From Tunturiibacter empetritectus (GTDB lineage: Bacteria > Acidobacteriota > Terriglobia > Terriglobales > Acidobacteriaceae): a stretch of DNA of 64,000 nt. Position numbers and translations under genes: made by a program. The notes under the pieces are model-generated. The model was given only the letters and a program-made list of their open reading frames with translations, had not been told where the DNA came from and searched no databases. The stretch covers positions 310,001-374,000 of the forward strand of contig NZ_JACHDZ010000001.1 of assembly GCF_014201375.1 (NCBI RefSeq), given 5' to 3'. Below are positions 52,360-60,676 of this stretch, in pieces; the stretch's first letter is position 1; every line of letters begins with the position of its first letter.

Positions 52360-53177
52360 ATCAATGGGAGTGGAGTCTCCTTGAAGAGAAGGAGCAGGTC
52401 GATCACGTGGTGATCGATGGCGTCGAGGTACGGACAGGCTATCGCGTCCGTCTCAATCCCCGTGAGGGCGGGGACATTCTCGACCTTGCGCTGCGCGGAC
52501 AGGTAGCGACGGTCGAAAGCATTGAACAGGACTACGAAGGACAGCAGCACATCTGCGTGGTTCTCGAAGACGATCCCGGACGCGACCTGGGGATGATGCG
52601 TCAGCCGGGTCACCGCTTCTTCTTCAAAGTGACCGAGATCGAACCTCTCCCGGAAGAAGAACAGGGCGAGAGAAAGACTGCATCGCAAGCTAGAATTCTG
52701 ATCGCCGGTATCGGTAATATCTTTCTTGGTGATGATGGGTTTGGAGTAGAGGTGGTGCGACGTCTCGCGGGCTGCACTCTGCCTGAAGAAGTGCGCGTCG
52801 TTGATTTCGGCATCCGTGGCATGGATCTTGTCTATGCCTTGCAGGACCGCTACGAGACCACGATTCTTATCGACGCCTATCCCCACCGGCAAACGCCGGG
52901 TACGGTCTCGGTTGTCGAACTGGATCCGAACGAAGCTGCAGAGCCGTCGGGCAACTTTCTCGAACCGCATAGCATGCATCCGATGAATGTGTTGCGTATG
53001 GCGAGCGCCATGAATGGGCCGCTCAAGCGGGTGGTGTTGATCGGCTGCGAGCCGGCAACGCTGGGGGGAGAGGAAGGCCATATGGGACTGAGTCAACCTG
53101 TTGAGGTTGCTGTGGAGCAAGCGGTGAAGACGACTGAGGCCTTGATAAGAAAAATCCTGGAAGGTGAATCCGTTTGA
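52356..53177 (+). CDS. Hydrogenase maturation protease with extra N-terminal domain
   Basis: 273 residues. The C-terminal part (about 112-265) is a HyaD/HoxM-like endopeptidase: ILIAGIGNIFLGDDGFGVEV carries the first Asp that reads Ni, IDAYPH the second region and HSMHPMNVL the His. It should cut the 21-residue tail of HhyL after Ni insertion. The first 100 residues form a separate beta domain (GYRVRLNPREGGDILDLALRGQ, HICVVLEDDPGRDLG, PGHRFFFKVTEIEPL) that in other organisms may occur as its own protein. Overlap with the previous gene is 4 bp (ATGA). Confidence 0.88.
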   Translation: MNQWEWSLLEEKEQVDHVVIDGVEVRTGYRVRLNPREGGDILDLALRGQVATVESIEQDYEGQQHICVVLEDDPGRDLGMMRQPGHRFFFKVTEIEPLPEEEQGERKTASQARILIAGIGNIFLGDDGFGVEVVRRLAGCTLPEEVRVVDFGIRGMDLVYALQDRYETTILIDAYPHRQTPGTVSVVELDPNEAAEPSGNFLEPHSMHPMNVLRMASAMNGPLKRVVLIGCEPATLGGEEGHMGLSQPVEVAVEQAVKTTEALIRKILEGESV

Positions 53178-53218
53178 GGACAGCCTGAAAAGAAAGCTTT
53201 GGCAAAAGGAGAGTCGAT

Positions 53219-53434
53219 ATGTCAATGGAACTGGAAGGATCAACAACCAACGGAGTAGGCGCCGACAAGGAAACTCTTTACATGTTGGGAGGTGTGGCCA
53301 TGATTGTGTTTGGAGCGGGATTGATACTCTCCAACCCATTCATTCGCCGCTATATGTCGCAAATAGGAATCGGCAATCTCGCCCAGGTGGCGATGCCGGA
53401 TGTTCAACGGTATCTAAAGATGCGGGCGATGTAA
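53219..53434 (+). CDS. Small single-helix membrane protein with PDVQRYLKMRAM tail
   Basis: 71 residues from an ATG preceded by AAAAGGAG. A soluble N-terminus (about 20 residues) is followed by one membrane helix (TLYMLGGVAMIVFGAGLIL) and a basic tail with IRRYMSQIG and, at the end, MPDVQRYLKMRAM. The tail matches that of the 33-residue peptide at 61425 (PDVSRYLRIRSM) and resembles the small-protein family called DUF6893. It sits inside the hydrogenase operon and could tether the cytosolic hydrogenase to the membrane or to the quinone pool; this is inference. Confidence 0.75.
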   Translation: MSMELEGSTTNGVGADKETLYMLGGVAMIVFGAGLILSNPFIRRYMSQIGIGNLAQVAMPDVQRYLKMRAM

Positions 53435-53482
53435 GAAATCCGCGCAGAAACGGGATGGGCGTGCCAGCAGGTGACAAATTCT

Positions 53483-54055
53483 ATGGAAACGACAAACACC
53501 GTGCTAGTTCGTTATGTCATCGATGCCAGGGCGAGTCGATTCACGGTGCAGGCCTTCGCCACGGGGCTGTTGTCTGCGGTGGGGCACAATCCGACCATCG
53601 GCGTCCGCAACTTCAGCGGCAGTGTGAGCTTCAGTCCGGAGGCGCTCCGGGGAAGCGAACTTCGATTGAATATCAAAGCCAATTCGCTGAGCGTCCAGTA
53701 CGACATCTCCGATAAAGATAGCCGCGAGATCGAGAGAATTATGAATGAGCAGGTACTGGAGACAGCGAAGTATCCCGAGATCGTCTACGAAGCACCGATA
53801 CTCTCCATCGCAAGAATGGGAGAATCTTTGTACACTGCCGCTCTTGACGGGAGCCTGACGCTTCACGGTGTCACGCGTCGGCAGCCGGTTACTGCTCGAG
53901 TCGCTGTCTTCGGGACGATGCTGCGAGCCTCGGGAGATTTCACACTGAAGCAAACCGACTACGAGATCAAACCGATCTCCGTAGTGGGAGGAGCGATCAA
54001 GCTTAAGGACGAATTGAAGTTCTCCTTCGAGATGGTAGCGCGGGAACAGGAGTGA
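53483..54055 (+). CDS. YceI family protein without signal peptide
   Basis: 190 residues from the ATG at 53483; an in-frame GTG at 53471 would add four residues. YceI lipocalin-like barrel motifs are VRYVIDARASRFTVQAFATGLLSAVGHNPTI (read as successive strands), SGSVSFSPEAL, KYPEIVYEAP, LDGSLTLHGVTRRQPV and SGDFTLKQTDYEIKPISVVGG. Members bind polyisoprenoids, including quinones, usually in the periplasm. Here no signal sequence is present, so the protein should be cytosolic like HhySL. A quinone-handling role in electron transfer from the hydrogenase is an attractive inference. Confidence 0.85.
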   Translation: METTNTVLVRYVIDARASRFTVQAFATGLLSAVGHNPTIGVRNFSGSVSFSPEALRGSELRLNIKANSLSVQYDISDKDSREIERIMNEQVLETAKYPEIVYEAPILSIARMGESLYTAALDGSLTLHGVTRRQPVTARVAVFGTMLRASGDFTLKQTDYEIKPISVVGGAIKLKDELKFSFEMVAREQE

Positions 54056-54107
54056 CAACTATGGCCTTCATGGTAGAGAATCATGCGTCCGGGAAGGGAG
54101 CCTCCCA

Positions 54108-54428
54108 ATGTGCCTAGCCATACCGGGCAAGATTGTTGAGCTGATTGCCGGTCCGAATCTTGTAGGCGTCGTGGAAGTGACTGGAGTTCGCCGCAAGGTT
54201 CAGTTGGGTCTGCTCGAAGACGACATGCCAAAGATCGGCGATTGGGTTTTGATCCACGTCGGGTTTGCGATGTCCAAAATCAGCGAGCGTGATGCTGCGG
54301 AACAGATGCGCCTGCTGACAGCGTTGGGCGAAGTAGAACAAGTGATGGAGGAGGTGCGGGGGTATGGTCTCGAAGACAGTACAGACCGCGCTGGCCCGGT
54401 TTCGCTCAACGGAAAGCATCACGCCTAG
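54108..54428 (+). CDS. hypC: Hydrogenase maturation factor HypC
   Basis: 106 residues starting with the invariant MCLAIPGKIVE, in which the N-terminal Cys (C2 after Met removal) carries the Fe(CN)2CO unit and chaperones the large subunit. VTGVRRKVQLGLLED and DWVLIHVGFAMSKI complete the OB-like fold. It is slightly longer than most HypC because of a hydrophilic tail. It works with HypD, encoded 12 bp downstream. The GGGAAGGGAGCC stretch before the ATG gives a good ribosome site. Confidence 0.95.
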   Translation: MCLAIPGKIVELIAGPNLVGVVEVTGVRRKVQLGLLEDDMPKIGDWVLIHVGFAMSKISERDAAEQMRLLTALGEVEQVMEEVRGYGLEDSTDRAGPVSLNGKHHA

Positions 54429-54440
54429 AGGAGATTGATC

Positions 54441-55568
54441 ATGCAATATGTGGACGAATTTCGCGATCCTGAATTGATCACTAAAGCCTCCGAAGAGATT
54501 CGCCGTCTCGCCGATCCCAAGCGGCACTACCGCATCATGGAGGTATGTGGTGGTCACACGCATGCCATCTATCGCTTCGGGCTCAAGGATATTCTGCCTT
54601 CAAATATCGAACTCATCCATGGGCCCGGTTGCCCTGTGTGCGTCTTGCCGATGGGAAGGATCGACGATGGATTGGCTATCGCCAAAGCTCCCAACACCAT
54701 CTTCGCGGCCTTCGGCGACATGATGCGCGTGCCGGGAGCACATGGGAGTCCGCTCGAGCACAAGGCCCGCGGCACCGATGTGCGGATCGTGTACTCTCCT
54801 GCGGACGCGTTAGAACTGGCCAGAAAATATCCGGAGAAGGAAATCATCTTCTTTGCCATAGGATTTGAGACGACGGCTCCGTCAACTGCTCTTACGCTGA
54901 TGAGTGCCAAGGCTGAGGGTATCCACAACTTTTCCGTCTTCTGCAATCACGTCACGATCGTCCCTGCAATCCGCGCCATCCTCGATTCTCCGGATATGCG
55001 TCTTGATGGATTCATCGGCCCGGGGCATGTCTCAACGGTGATCGGTTGCAGACCCTATGAGTGGATCGCCAGGAATGAAGGCAAACCCGTGGTGACCTCG
55101 GGCTTCGAGCCCTTGGATTTACTGCAATCCATCGTCATGCTTTTGCGGCAGATGCAGGTGGGCGAGGCCAAAGTCGAGAATCAGTACAAGCGCGTGGTGC
55201 CATGGGAGGGCAATCGCGCAGCGCTGAAAGCGATGGCCGAAGTCTTTGAGCTGCGGCCGTACTTTGAGTGGCGAGGACTTGGATTTATCTCTCAGTCGGC
55301 ATTGCGCCTTCGCGAGAAGTACGCCGCGTGGGACGCTGAGCTACGCTACTCCGTGCCGGAGACGCGAGTGACCGACCCGAAGGCGGCACAGTGCGGCGAA
55401 GTACTAAAAGGTGTTTTGAAACCGGCGCAGTGTAAGTTGTTTGGGAAAGAGTGCACCCCCGAACATCCGATCGGCGCGCTTATGGTTTCGTCAGAGGGCT
55501 CATGCGCAGCATATTACAACTACGAGTACCGCAAATCGCTGGTGACGAGGATCAGCTCCGTGGCCTGA
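54441..55568 (+). CDS. hypD: Hydrogenase maturation factor HypD
   Basis: 375 residues from the ATG at 54441 (AGAGGAGATTG upstream). It is an iron-sulfur protein that assembles Fe(CN)2CO with HypC. Landmarks are MEVCGGHTHAIYRFG (the conserved Cys near residue 36), HGPGCPVCVLP, FAAFGDMMRVPG, FFAIGFETTAPSTA, FCNHVTIVPA, FIGPGHVSTVIG and PVVTSGFEPLDLL. The C-terminal FeS cysteines lie around AAQCGEVLKG, PAQCKLFGKECTP and GSCAAYYNY. Its 3' end overlaps the likely hypE start by 67 bp. Confidence 0.95.
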   Translation: MQYVDEFRDPELITKASEEIRRLADPKRHYRIMEVCGGHTHAIYRFGLKDILPSNIELIHGPGCPVCVLPMGRIDDGLAIAKAPNTIFAAFGDMMRVPGAHGSPLEHKARGTDVRIVYSPADALELARKYPEKEIIFFAIGFETTAPSTALTLMSAKAEGIHNFSVFCNHVTIVPAIRAILDSPDMRLDGFIGPGHVSTVIGCRPYEWIARNEGKPVVTSGFEPLDLLQSIVMLLRQMQVGEAKVENQYKRVVPWEGNRAALKAMAEVFELRPYFEWRGLGFISQSALRLREKYAAWDAELRYSVPETRVTDPKAAQCGEVLKGVLKPAQCKLFGKECTPEHPIGALMVSSEGSCAAYYNYEYRKSLVTRISSVA

Positions 55569-56623
55569 AGATTGAACCTCCGGCTGCAACATCGCCATCG
55601 GTGGTTCGATTTCGCGATCCGCAGATTGAGATGGCGCACGGAGCCGGTGGGAAGGCCAGCCGAAGACTGGTCGAGGGTCTGTTTGCGCCGCTTCTCTATC
55701 CAGGTTCGCAAGAGCCGCTGAACGATGCTGCGCACCTTGAAGTAGGGGGCGCGCGAATCGCCTTCACCGCCGATAGTTTTGTCGTCAAGCCCCTGCGTTT
55801 TCCAGGTGGCTCAATCGGCGAACTTGCCGTCAACGGCACCATGAACGACCTCGCAGTCTCCGGGGCCAAAGGCGTTGCCATGACCGTGACCTTCGTTCTC
55901 GAAGAAGGCCTTACCGCCTCTGTCCTTGAAGCCGAAGTCCGCGCGATGTCAAAAGCGTTGAAGAAGGCAGGAGTCGTGATGGCCGGTGGAGACACCAAGG
56001 TTGTCGAACGCGGCAAAGCCGACGGCATGTACATCACGACCGCGGGGATCGGCACCCCGTTGCCTGATGTAAAAGTCGATGCGCGTTCGGTGCGTCCAGG
56101 CGACAAGATCCTCTTGTCCGGCCCGATTGGCGATCACGGAATCACCATTCTTCTGGCTCGCGGTGAGCTCGACTTCGAAGCAGATTTATGCTCTGACACG
56201 CGGTCGGTGCTACCGCTGGTCGAAGCGCTCGCAGCAGAGTGTGGCCCTGGCATTCGATGGATGCGTGACCCAACGCGTGGCGGCGTAGCTACCGCACTCA
56301 ACGAGCTCGCGCGCGATAGCGGCTTGGGGATCGAGTTGCTCGAAGAAGAGATTCCCATGCACGATGCGGTTCGTGGCGCCTGCGAACTGCTCGGATTGGA
56401 TCCTCTCCACATCGCGAACGAAGGCCAGTTTCTCGCAGTCGTCTCTCCGGAGTATGCTGACATCGCCTTGAATGCGCTGCAGCAGACCGCAGGCGGTGAG
56501 GAAGCACGGATGATCGGACAGATTCAGGTCGAGCCCGCCAACGCCGTTCTGGTCACCACTCGCTACGGAGGCAGTCGGATCGTGGACATGTTGGTCGGCG
56601 ATCCACTGCCGCGGATCTGCTAG
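55502..56623 (+). CDS. hypE: Hydrogenase maturation factor HypE
   Basis: 373 residues from the ATG at 55502, chosen because GAGGG lies 5 bp upstream; a GTG at 55601 would give a 340-residue form of more typical length without the 67-bp overlap with hypD. The family core starts at IEMAHGAGGKASRRLVEG, followed by FTADSFVVKPL, NGTMNDLAVSGA, AGGDTKVVERGKADGMYI, DKILLSGPIGDHGI and MRDPTRGGVATALNE. The C-terminus is the essential PRIC, whose Cys receives the carbamoyl group from HypF and is dehydrated to thiocyanate for the CN ligands. Confidence 0.93.
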   Translation: MRSILQLRVPQIAGDEDQLRGLKIEPPAATSPSVVRFRDPQIEMAHGAGGKASRRLVEGLFAPLLYPGSQEPLNDAAHLEVGGARIAFTADSFVVKPLRFPGGSIGELAVNGTMNDLAVSGAKGVAMTVTFVLEEGLTASVLEAEVRAMSKALKKAGVVMAGGDTKVVERGKADGMYITTAGIGTPLPDVKVDARSVRPGDKILLSGPIGDHGITILLARGELDFEADLCSDTRSVLPLVEALAAECGPGIRWMRDPTRGGVATALNELARDSGLGIELLEEEIPMHDAVRGACELLGLDPLHIANEGQFLAVVSPEYADIALNALQQTAGGEEARMIGQIQVEPANAVLVTTRYGGSRIVDMLVGDPLPRIC

Positions 56624-56631
56624 GACCTCGT

Positions 56632-57816
56632 ATGCAAACAGCCGTCAATCTCGCTGCACATATTGAAGAGCGGTTGCTCCTGCGCAACGAGATCCTGGAA
56701 GACTTCTTCTCCCAGCAGGCCCGAACGCTGGCTATCGCCTGCCGCGAGATGTCGGAACGCTTCCTAAAGGGAGGCCGGTTGCTGGCGTTTGGACGCGGGT
56801 CCTACTCTACCGACGCCCAACACGTCTCGGTTGAGTTCGTTCATCCTGTAATTGTTGGCAAACGAGCTTTGCCTGCGCTTGATCTCTCCTCGCTCCTGCG
56901 CCCATGGCTCGATGCCATTCTTCGTCCGGAAGATATTGTGATGGGCTTCGGCCCTCCTGAAGGAGATCCTGAGGTGTGGGCGGCTCTAGAATCGGCAGAG
57001 GCACGAGGAGCAATGACCTTCGCCTTGCCCGGCCACAATGGATCCTACGCACTCAAAACTGTCACCCAGGACCCGTTCATTCATCAGGAACTGGTGGAGA
57101 TTTTTTATCACACGCTCTGGGAGACGGTTCACGTTTTTTTGGAACATCGCGAGCTCGGTCAGGATGTAGGACAAGCAGAGTTTCTCTATCCTTTCCTCGG
57201 TCAGAAGAAGCAGGAGACTGCCGGCATCGTCGAGGATGTCGCGGCTTCCATCCAGATGAAAGTGCGTGACGATACACGGTTGCGTACCCGTCTCGCCACA
57301 GAACAATCCGAACAGATTGGTGCGGCGGCCCTTGCCATACGAGAGCGCCTGCTGCGTGGCGGAAAGCTGATTCTCTTCGGCAACGGTGGCTCTGCAACCG
57401 ACGCCAACGATTGGGCGATGGACTGTGTTCTTCCTCCTGCAGGATACGAGACCATTCCGGCGATCTCGCTTTCCATGGAGCCAGCCAACATCACCGCACT
57501 GGCCAACGACGTGGGCGTTGAAGTTATCTTCCTGCGCCAACTCATGGCGCATGCGAAGCCGCAGGATGTGGCGATTGGAATCTCCACCAGCGGCGGCTCG
57601 CGTAATATCGTCATGGCCCTGGAAGAGGCACGCAAGCGCAATCTGCTGACGGTTGCTCTGCTGGGCAACGACGGGGGAGAGATCTATCGTCGAGGTCTGG
57701 TAGACCATCCAATCATTGTTCGCAGTGACTATATTCCGCGCATTCAAGAGGTGCAGGCCTCCACCTATCACGTGCTGCGCGAGACGATGGAGGTGCTGCG
57801 CCATGGCCACGCTTGA
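56632..57816 (+). CDS. Tandem SIS-domain protein of the hydrogenase operon
   Basis: 394 residues with two phosphosugar-isomerase (SIS) domains, each resembling GmhA/DiaA. The first is at about 25-190 (SERFLKGGRLLAFGRGSYSTDAQHVSVEF) and the second at about 220-390 (GGKLILFGNGGSATDANDWAMDC, VGISTSGGS-like AIGISTSGGSRNIVMAL). The second keeps the phosphosugar-binding STSGGS; the first lacks it and is probably degenerate. The substrate is unknown. It lies 8 bp after hypE and overlaps the glutaredoxin gene by 14 bp, so a role in hydrogenase synthesis is likely but undefined. Confidence 0.85.
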   Translation: MQTAVNLAAHIEERLLLRNEILEDFFSQQARTLAIACREMSERFLKGGRLLAFGRGSYSTDAQHVSVEFVHPVIVGKRALPALDLSSLLRPWLDAILRPEDIVMGFGPPEGDPEVWAALESAEARGAMTFALPGHNGSYALKTVTQDPFIHQELVEIFYHTLWETVHVFLEHRELGQDVGQAEFLYPFLGQKKQETAGIVEDVAASIQMKVRDDTRLRTRLATEQSEQIGAAALAIRERLLRGGKLILFGNGGSATDANDWAMDCVLPPAGYETIPAISLSMEPANITALANDVGVEVIFLRQLMAHAKPQDVAIGISTSGGSRNIVMALEEARKRNLLTVALLGNDGGEIYRRGLVDHPIIVRSDYIPRIQEVQASTYHVLRETMEVLRHGHA

Positions 57817-58039
57817 GCTGTATGGAAGTGCTCGATGCCCCTACACCCAGGAGTTGCGTGAGTGGCTCGAGTGGACCAGACGCGACTTCACGGAGTACGA
57901 CGTGGAGGCAGACTCCGAAGCGCGTGCCCGCATGAATGCACTCGACAGCAGCGTACGCACGGTGCCTGTGCTGGTGGAGGATGGCAAAGTCATCCAGGTG
58001 GGCTGGCAAGGCAGGGGTTGCATTGTGGGGTCGGATTAG
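57803..58039 (+). CDS. Mini-glutaredoxin (CPYT) in the hyp cluster
   Basis: 78 residues from the ATG at 57803, overlapping the SIS gene by 14 bp. It has a thioredoxin fold with ARCPYTQELREWLE (active site CPYT), DFTEYDVEADSEAR, the cis-proline TVPVLVEDGKVI and QVGWQGRGC. It probably reduces disulfides or delivers FeS clusters during hydrogenase maturation; the position directly before hypF supports that. It is short but complete for bacterial Grx-like proteins. Confidence 0.88.
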   Translation: MATLELYGSARCPYTQELREWLEWTRRDFTEYDVEADSEARARMNALDSSVRTVPVLVEDGKVIQVGWQGRGCIVGSD

Positions 58040-58041
58040 CG

Positions 58042-60339
58042 ATGGCGAGTGCCTGCTCAATTCGCGTGCGCGGCGTGGTACAGGGAGTTGGCTTTCGCCC
58101 TTTCGTGTACCGTCTGGCGCAAGCTAATACGCTAGCCGGGTGGGTGCTCAACGGCGATCAGGGCGTGGAGATTCATCTGGAAGGTGCCGAGCAGGACATG
58201 GAAGTCTTCGTTGAAGAGATGCAGAGCAAGCATCCTGCCGCCTCCATCATCTCCGAGATTGATGTCGAACCTGCACCCTTCGAAGACCTGAACGAATTCA
58301 CCATTCGAGAGAGTCATAGCACCGGCCGCCCTACGGTCCACGTTTCGCCCGATCTTCCTGTCTGCGAAGACTGTCTGAACGAGTGTTTCGACCCATTGGA
58401 TCGGCGTTACAGACATCCCTACGTCAACTGCACCAACTGCGGCCCCCGCTACAGCGTCATCCTCGCGTTGCCCTATGATCGAGCCAACACCACAATGAAC
58501 GAGTGGCCGATGGATCCATACTGCGACTCGGAGTATCACAACCCGGCGAATCGCAGGTTTCATGCACAACCTGTAGCGTGTCCCTACTGTGGGCCGAACT
58601 TCGTACTCCGCCAGAACGGACTCGACTCGGCTCGTGGTTGGGATGCGATCCGAGAGACAGCCGAGCTCCTACGGGAGGGCAGCATCGTCGCGATCAAAGG
58701 GCTGGGCGGATATCATCTGGCCTGCGATGCGCGCAACCCGATAGCGACCGCTGCTCTGCGTGTGAGGAAGTATCGCAAGGAGAAGCCTTTTGCCTTAATG
58801 ACCAAAGACGTGGAGGCAGCGCGCCGGCTGGTCTTTCTCACCTCCGAGACTGAGACGCTGCTTACATCATCGGCCCGTCCGATTGTGTTGGCACTGGCTC
58901 GACTGGAACTCGAAGGCGTCTCGCCTGACAATCATGACCTCGGTGTGATGTTGCCCTACACACCGCTTCAGCACCTTCTCTTCGCTGCTGGTGCGCCGGA
59001 AGCGCTCGTGATGACCAGTGCCAATCGCTCGAATGAGCCAATCGCTTATGAGGATGCAGACGCGCAAAGGCGACTCTCTGGAATCGCAGATGCGTTTCTA
59101 ATCGGCGAACGTCCGATTGCACGGCGAGTGGAGGATTCAATAGCCCGAGAAGGAACCTTCGGCCCGGTGATTCTTCGCCGGTCTCGCGGATATGCGCCGA
59201 GCGCAGTGGCAAAGCTGCCGATCAAGCGCCCGGTGTTGGCCCTGGGCTCGGACCTGAAGAACACGATTACGCTGGTAGTTGACGGCCACGCTTTTGTCAG
59301 TCAACACATCGGCGACCTCTCCCACTATCAGGCATTCCACGCCTCTACAAAAACCGTTGAAGATCTCCTATCGATGTATGACGTCGACACTCACGATCTG
59401 CTTGTGGTGCACGACTGTCATCCTCAATACGCTTCGACGAGTCATGCCGCTATGCTCCCGGCTCGGGAGACGCGGGCTGTACAGCATCATCGCGCTCACT
59501 TGGCTTCGGTTCTGGCAGAACGCGGCGAGTGGAAGAAGAAAGTGATAGGCGTAAGCTTCGACGGAACTGGCTTCGGCGATGACGGCAGCATCTGGGGCGG
59601 CGAGATTTTTGCAGGAAGTCTCGAAGGAGGCTTCGAACGCCTTGCCCACCTGCGCGAAGCGGCTCTTCCCGGAGGCGATGGCGCCGCGCAATATCCGGTA
59701 CAGGCCGCATCCGGTTTCCTGGCCCAGATCGATGGTTTGGCGGACTTAACCCAGCCGCCCTTCCACTTTACTCCGCGCTACCAGAGCGCCATGCAACTGA
59801 TCCGCCGTGGGGTGCGTACTTTTTCGACGACCTCGGTGGGCAGGCTCTTCGATGCCGCAGCAGCGCTGTTAGGTTTTGTGAGGGAGAGTACGTTTGAAGG
59901 TCAGGCTGCCATCTGGCTGGAGCAGCTGGCACGCGATTCCTCGAGTGCGGAAGCCTATCCTTTCCCCATCACGAACGAGGAACTCGACTTCCGCCCGTTG
60001 CTCGATGCAGTCATTCGTGACCGGCTGCGCGGTCGCGGAGTGTCTGATATCGCGCGCTCTTTTCAACGTGGAGTCGCTGTGGGAACAACAGGGCTTATTC
60101 TGCAACTCTGCGGTAGCCACGCGATTGACACTGTCGTGCTCTCAGGAGGCGTCTTCCAGAACGAGCTGTTGCTCGAAGATTTGAAGTCGCTCCTCCTGCC
60201 CCACCGTCTCGAGATCTGGACGAACCACGCAATGCCTCCCAACGATGGTGGAATCAGCCTCGGGCAGGCCGCGCTTGCCGCATTCGGCAACTTCAACGAT
60301 GCGAAGCTCTCCGTCCATGAAGGAGCCGACCATGCATGA
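58042..60339 (+). CDS. hypF: Carbamoyltransferase HypF
   Basis: 765 residues from the ATG at 58042, 2 bp after the glutaredoxin stop. Domains are acylphosphatase-like (1-90; IRVRGVVQGVGFRPFVYRLA), two zinc-finger-like segments (CEDCLNECFDP, CTNCGPRYS, CPYCGPNF), YrdC-like (about 190-370; GSIVAIKGLGGYHLACDA, KYRKEKPFALM, MTSANRSNEP) and a Kae1/carbamoyltransferase domain (VQHHRAHLASVLAE, GVSFDGTGFGDDGSIWGGE, VVLSGGVFQNELLLED). It makes carbamoyl-AMP from carbamoyl phosphate and transfers the group to the HypE C-terminal Cys. It overlaps hypA by 8 bp. Confidence 0.96.
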   Translation: MASACSIRVRGVVQGVGFRPFVYRLAQANTLAGWVLNGDQGVEIHLEGAEQDMEVFVEEMQSKHPAASIISEIDVEPAPFEDLNEFTIRESHSTGRPTVHVSPDLPVCEDCLNECFDPLDRRYRHPYVNCTNCGPRYSVILALPYDRANTTMNEWPMDPYCDSEYHNPANRRFHAQPVACPYCGPNFVLRQNGLDSARGWDAIRETAELLREGSIVAIKGLGGYHLACDARNPIATAALRVRKYRKEKPFALMTKDVEAARRLVFLTSETETLLTSSARPIVLALARLELEGVSPDNHDLGVMLPYTPLQHLLFAAGAPEALVMTSANRSNEPIAYEDADAQRRLSGIADAFLIGERPIARRVEDSIAREGTFGPVILRRSRGYAPSAVAKLPIKRPVLALGSDLKNTITLVVDGHAFVSQHIGDLSHYQAFHASTKTVEDLLSMYDVDTHDLLVVHDCHPQYASTSHAAMLPARETRAVQHHRAHLASVLAERGEWKKKVIGVSFDGTGFGDDGSIWGGEIFAGSLEGGFERLAHLREAALPGGDGAAQYPVQAASGFLAQIDGLADLTQPPFHFTPRYQSAMQLIRRGVRTFSTTSVGRLFDAAAALLGFVRESTFEGQAAIWLEQLARDSSSAEAYPFPITNEELDFRPLLDAVIRDRLRGRGVSDIARSFQRGVAVGTTGLILQLCGSHAIDTVVLSGGVFQNELLLEDLKSLLLPHRLEIWTNHAMPPNDGGISLGQAALAAFGNFNDAKLSVHEGADHA

Positions 60340-60676
60340 GCTTTCGATTGCGATGAGCATCGTAGATATGGCGCAGGAGGAGGCGGAGCGCCGCAATGTG
60401 CGCGTAGAAGCGGTCCATCTGGAGCTTGGAGCCCTCTCGGGCGTGGTGAAGGAGGCGCTTCTTTTTTCCTTCGAAATAGCTTGCGATGGTACCCCGCTCC
60501 AAGGTTCACGTCTGGTAGTGAAAGATGTGCCCATCGAGGTTTACTGCCCGGTGTGCAATATGCCAAAGATTCTGGCGTCCATGCAGTGGTTCTGTTGCCC
60601 TGACTGCGGAGCGCAGACCTCTGAAGTGATTCATGGAAAAGAACTCGTCATCACTGCCCTGGAGCTAAAACAATGA
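60332..60676 (+). CDS. hypA: Hydrogenase nickel-insertion protein HypA
   Basis: 114 residues from the ATG at 60332, so that the protein begins MHELSIAMSIVD; the N-terminal M-H-E binds nickel. The zinc site is two CxxC pairs, CPVCNMPKI and CCPDCGAQ. LELGALSGVVKEALLFSFE is the conserved core helix. It passes Ni to the HhyL precursor with HypB. It overlaps hypF by 8 bp and hypB by 4 bp (ATGA), so translation is coupled. Confidence 0.95.
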   Translation: MHELSIAMSIVDMAQEEAERRNVRVEAVHLELGALSGVVKEALLFSFEIACDGTPLQGSRLVVKDVPIEVYCPVCNMPKILASMQWFCCPDCGAQTSEVIHGKELVITALELKQ

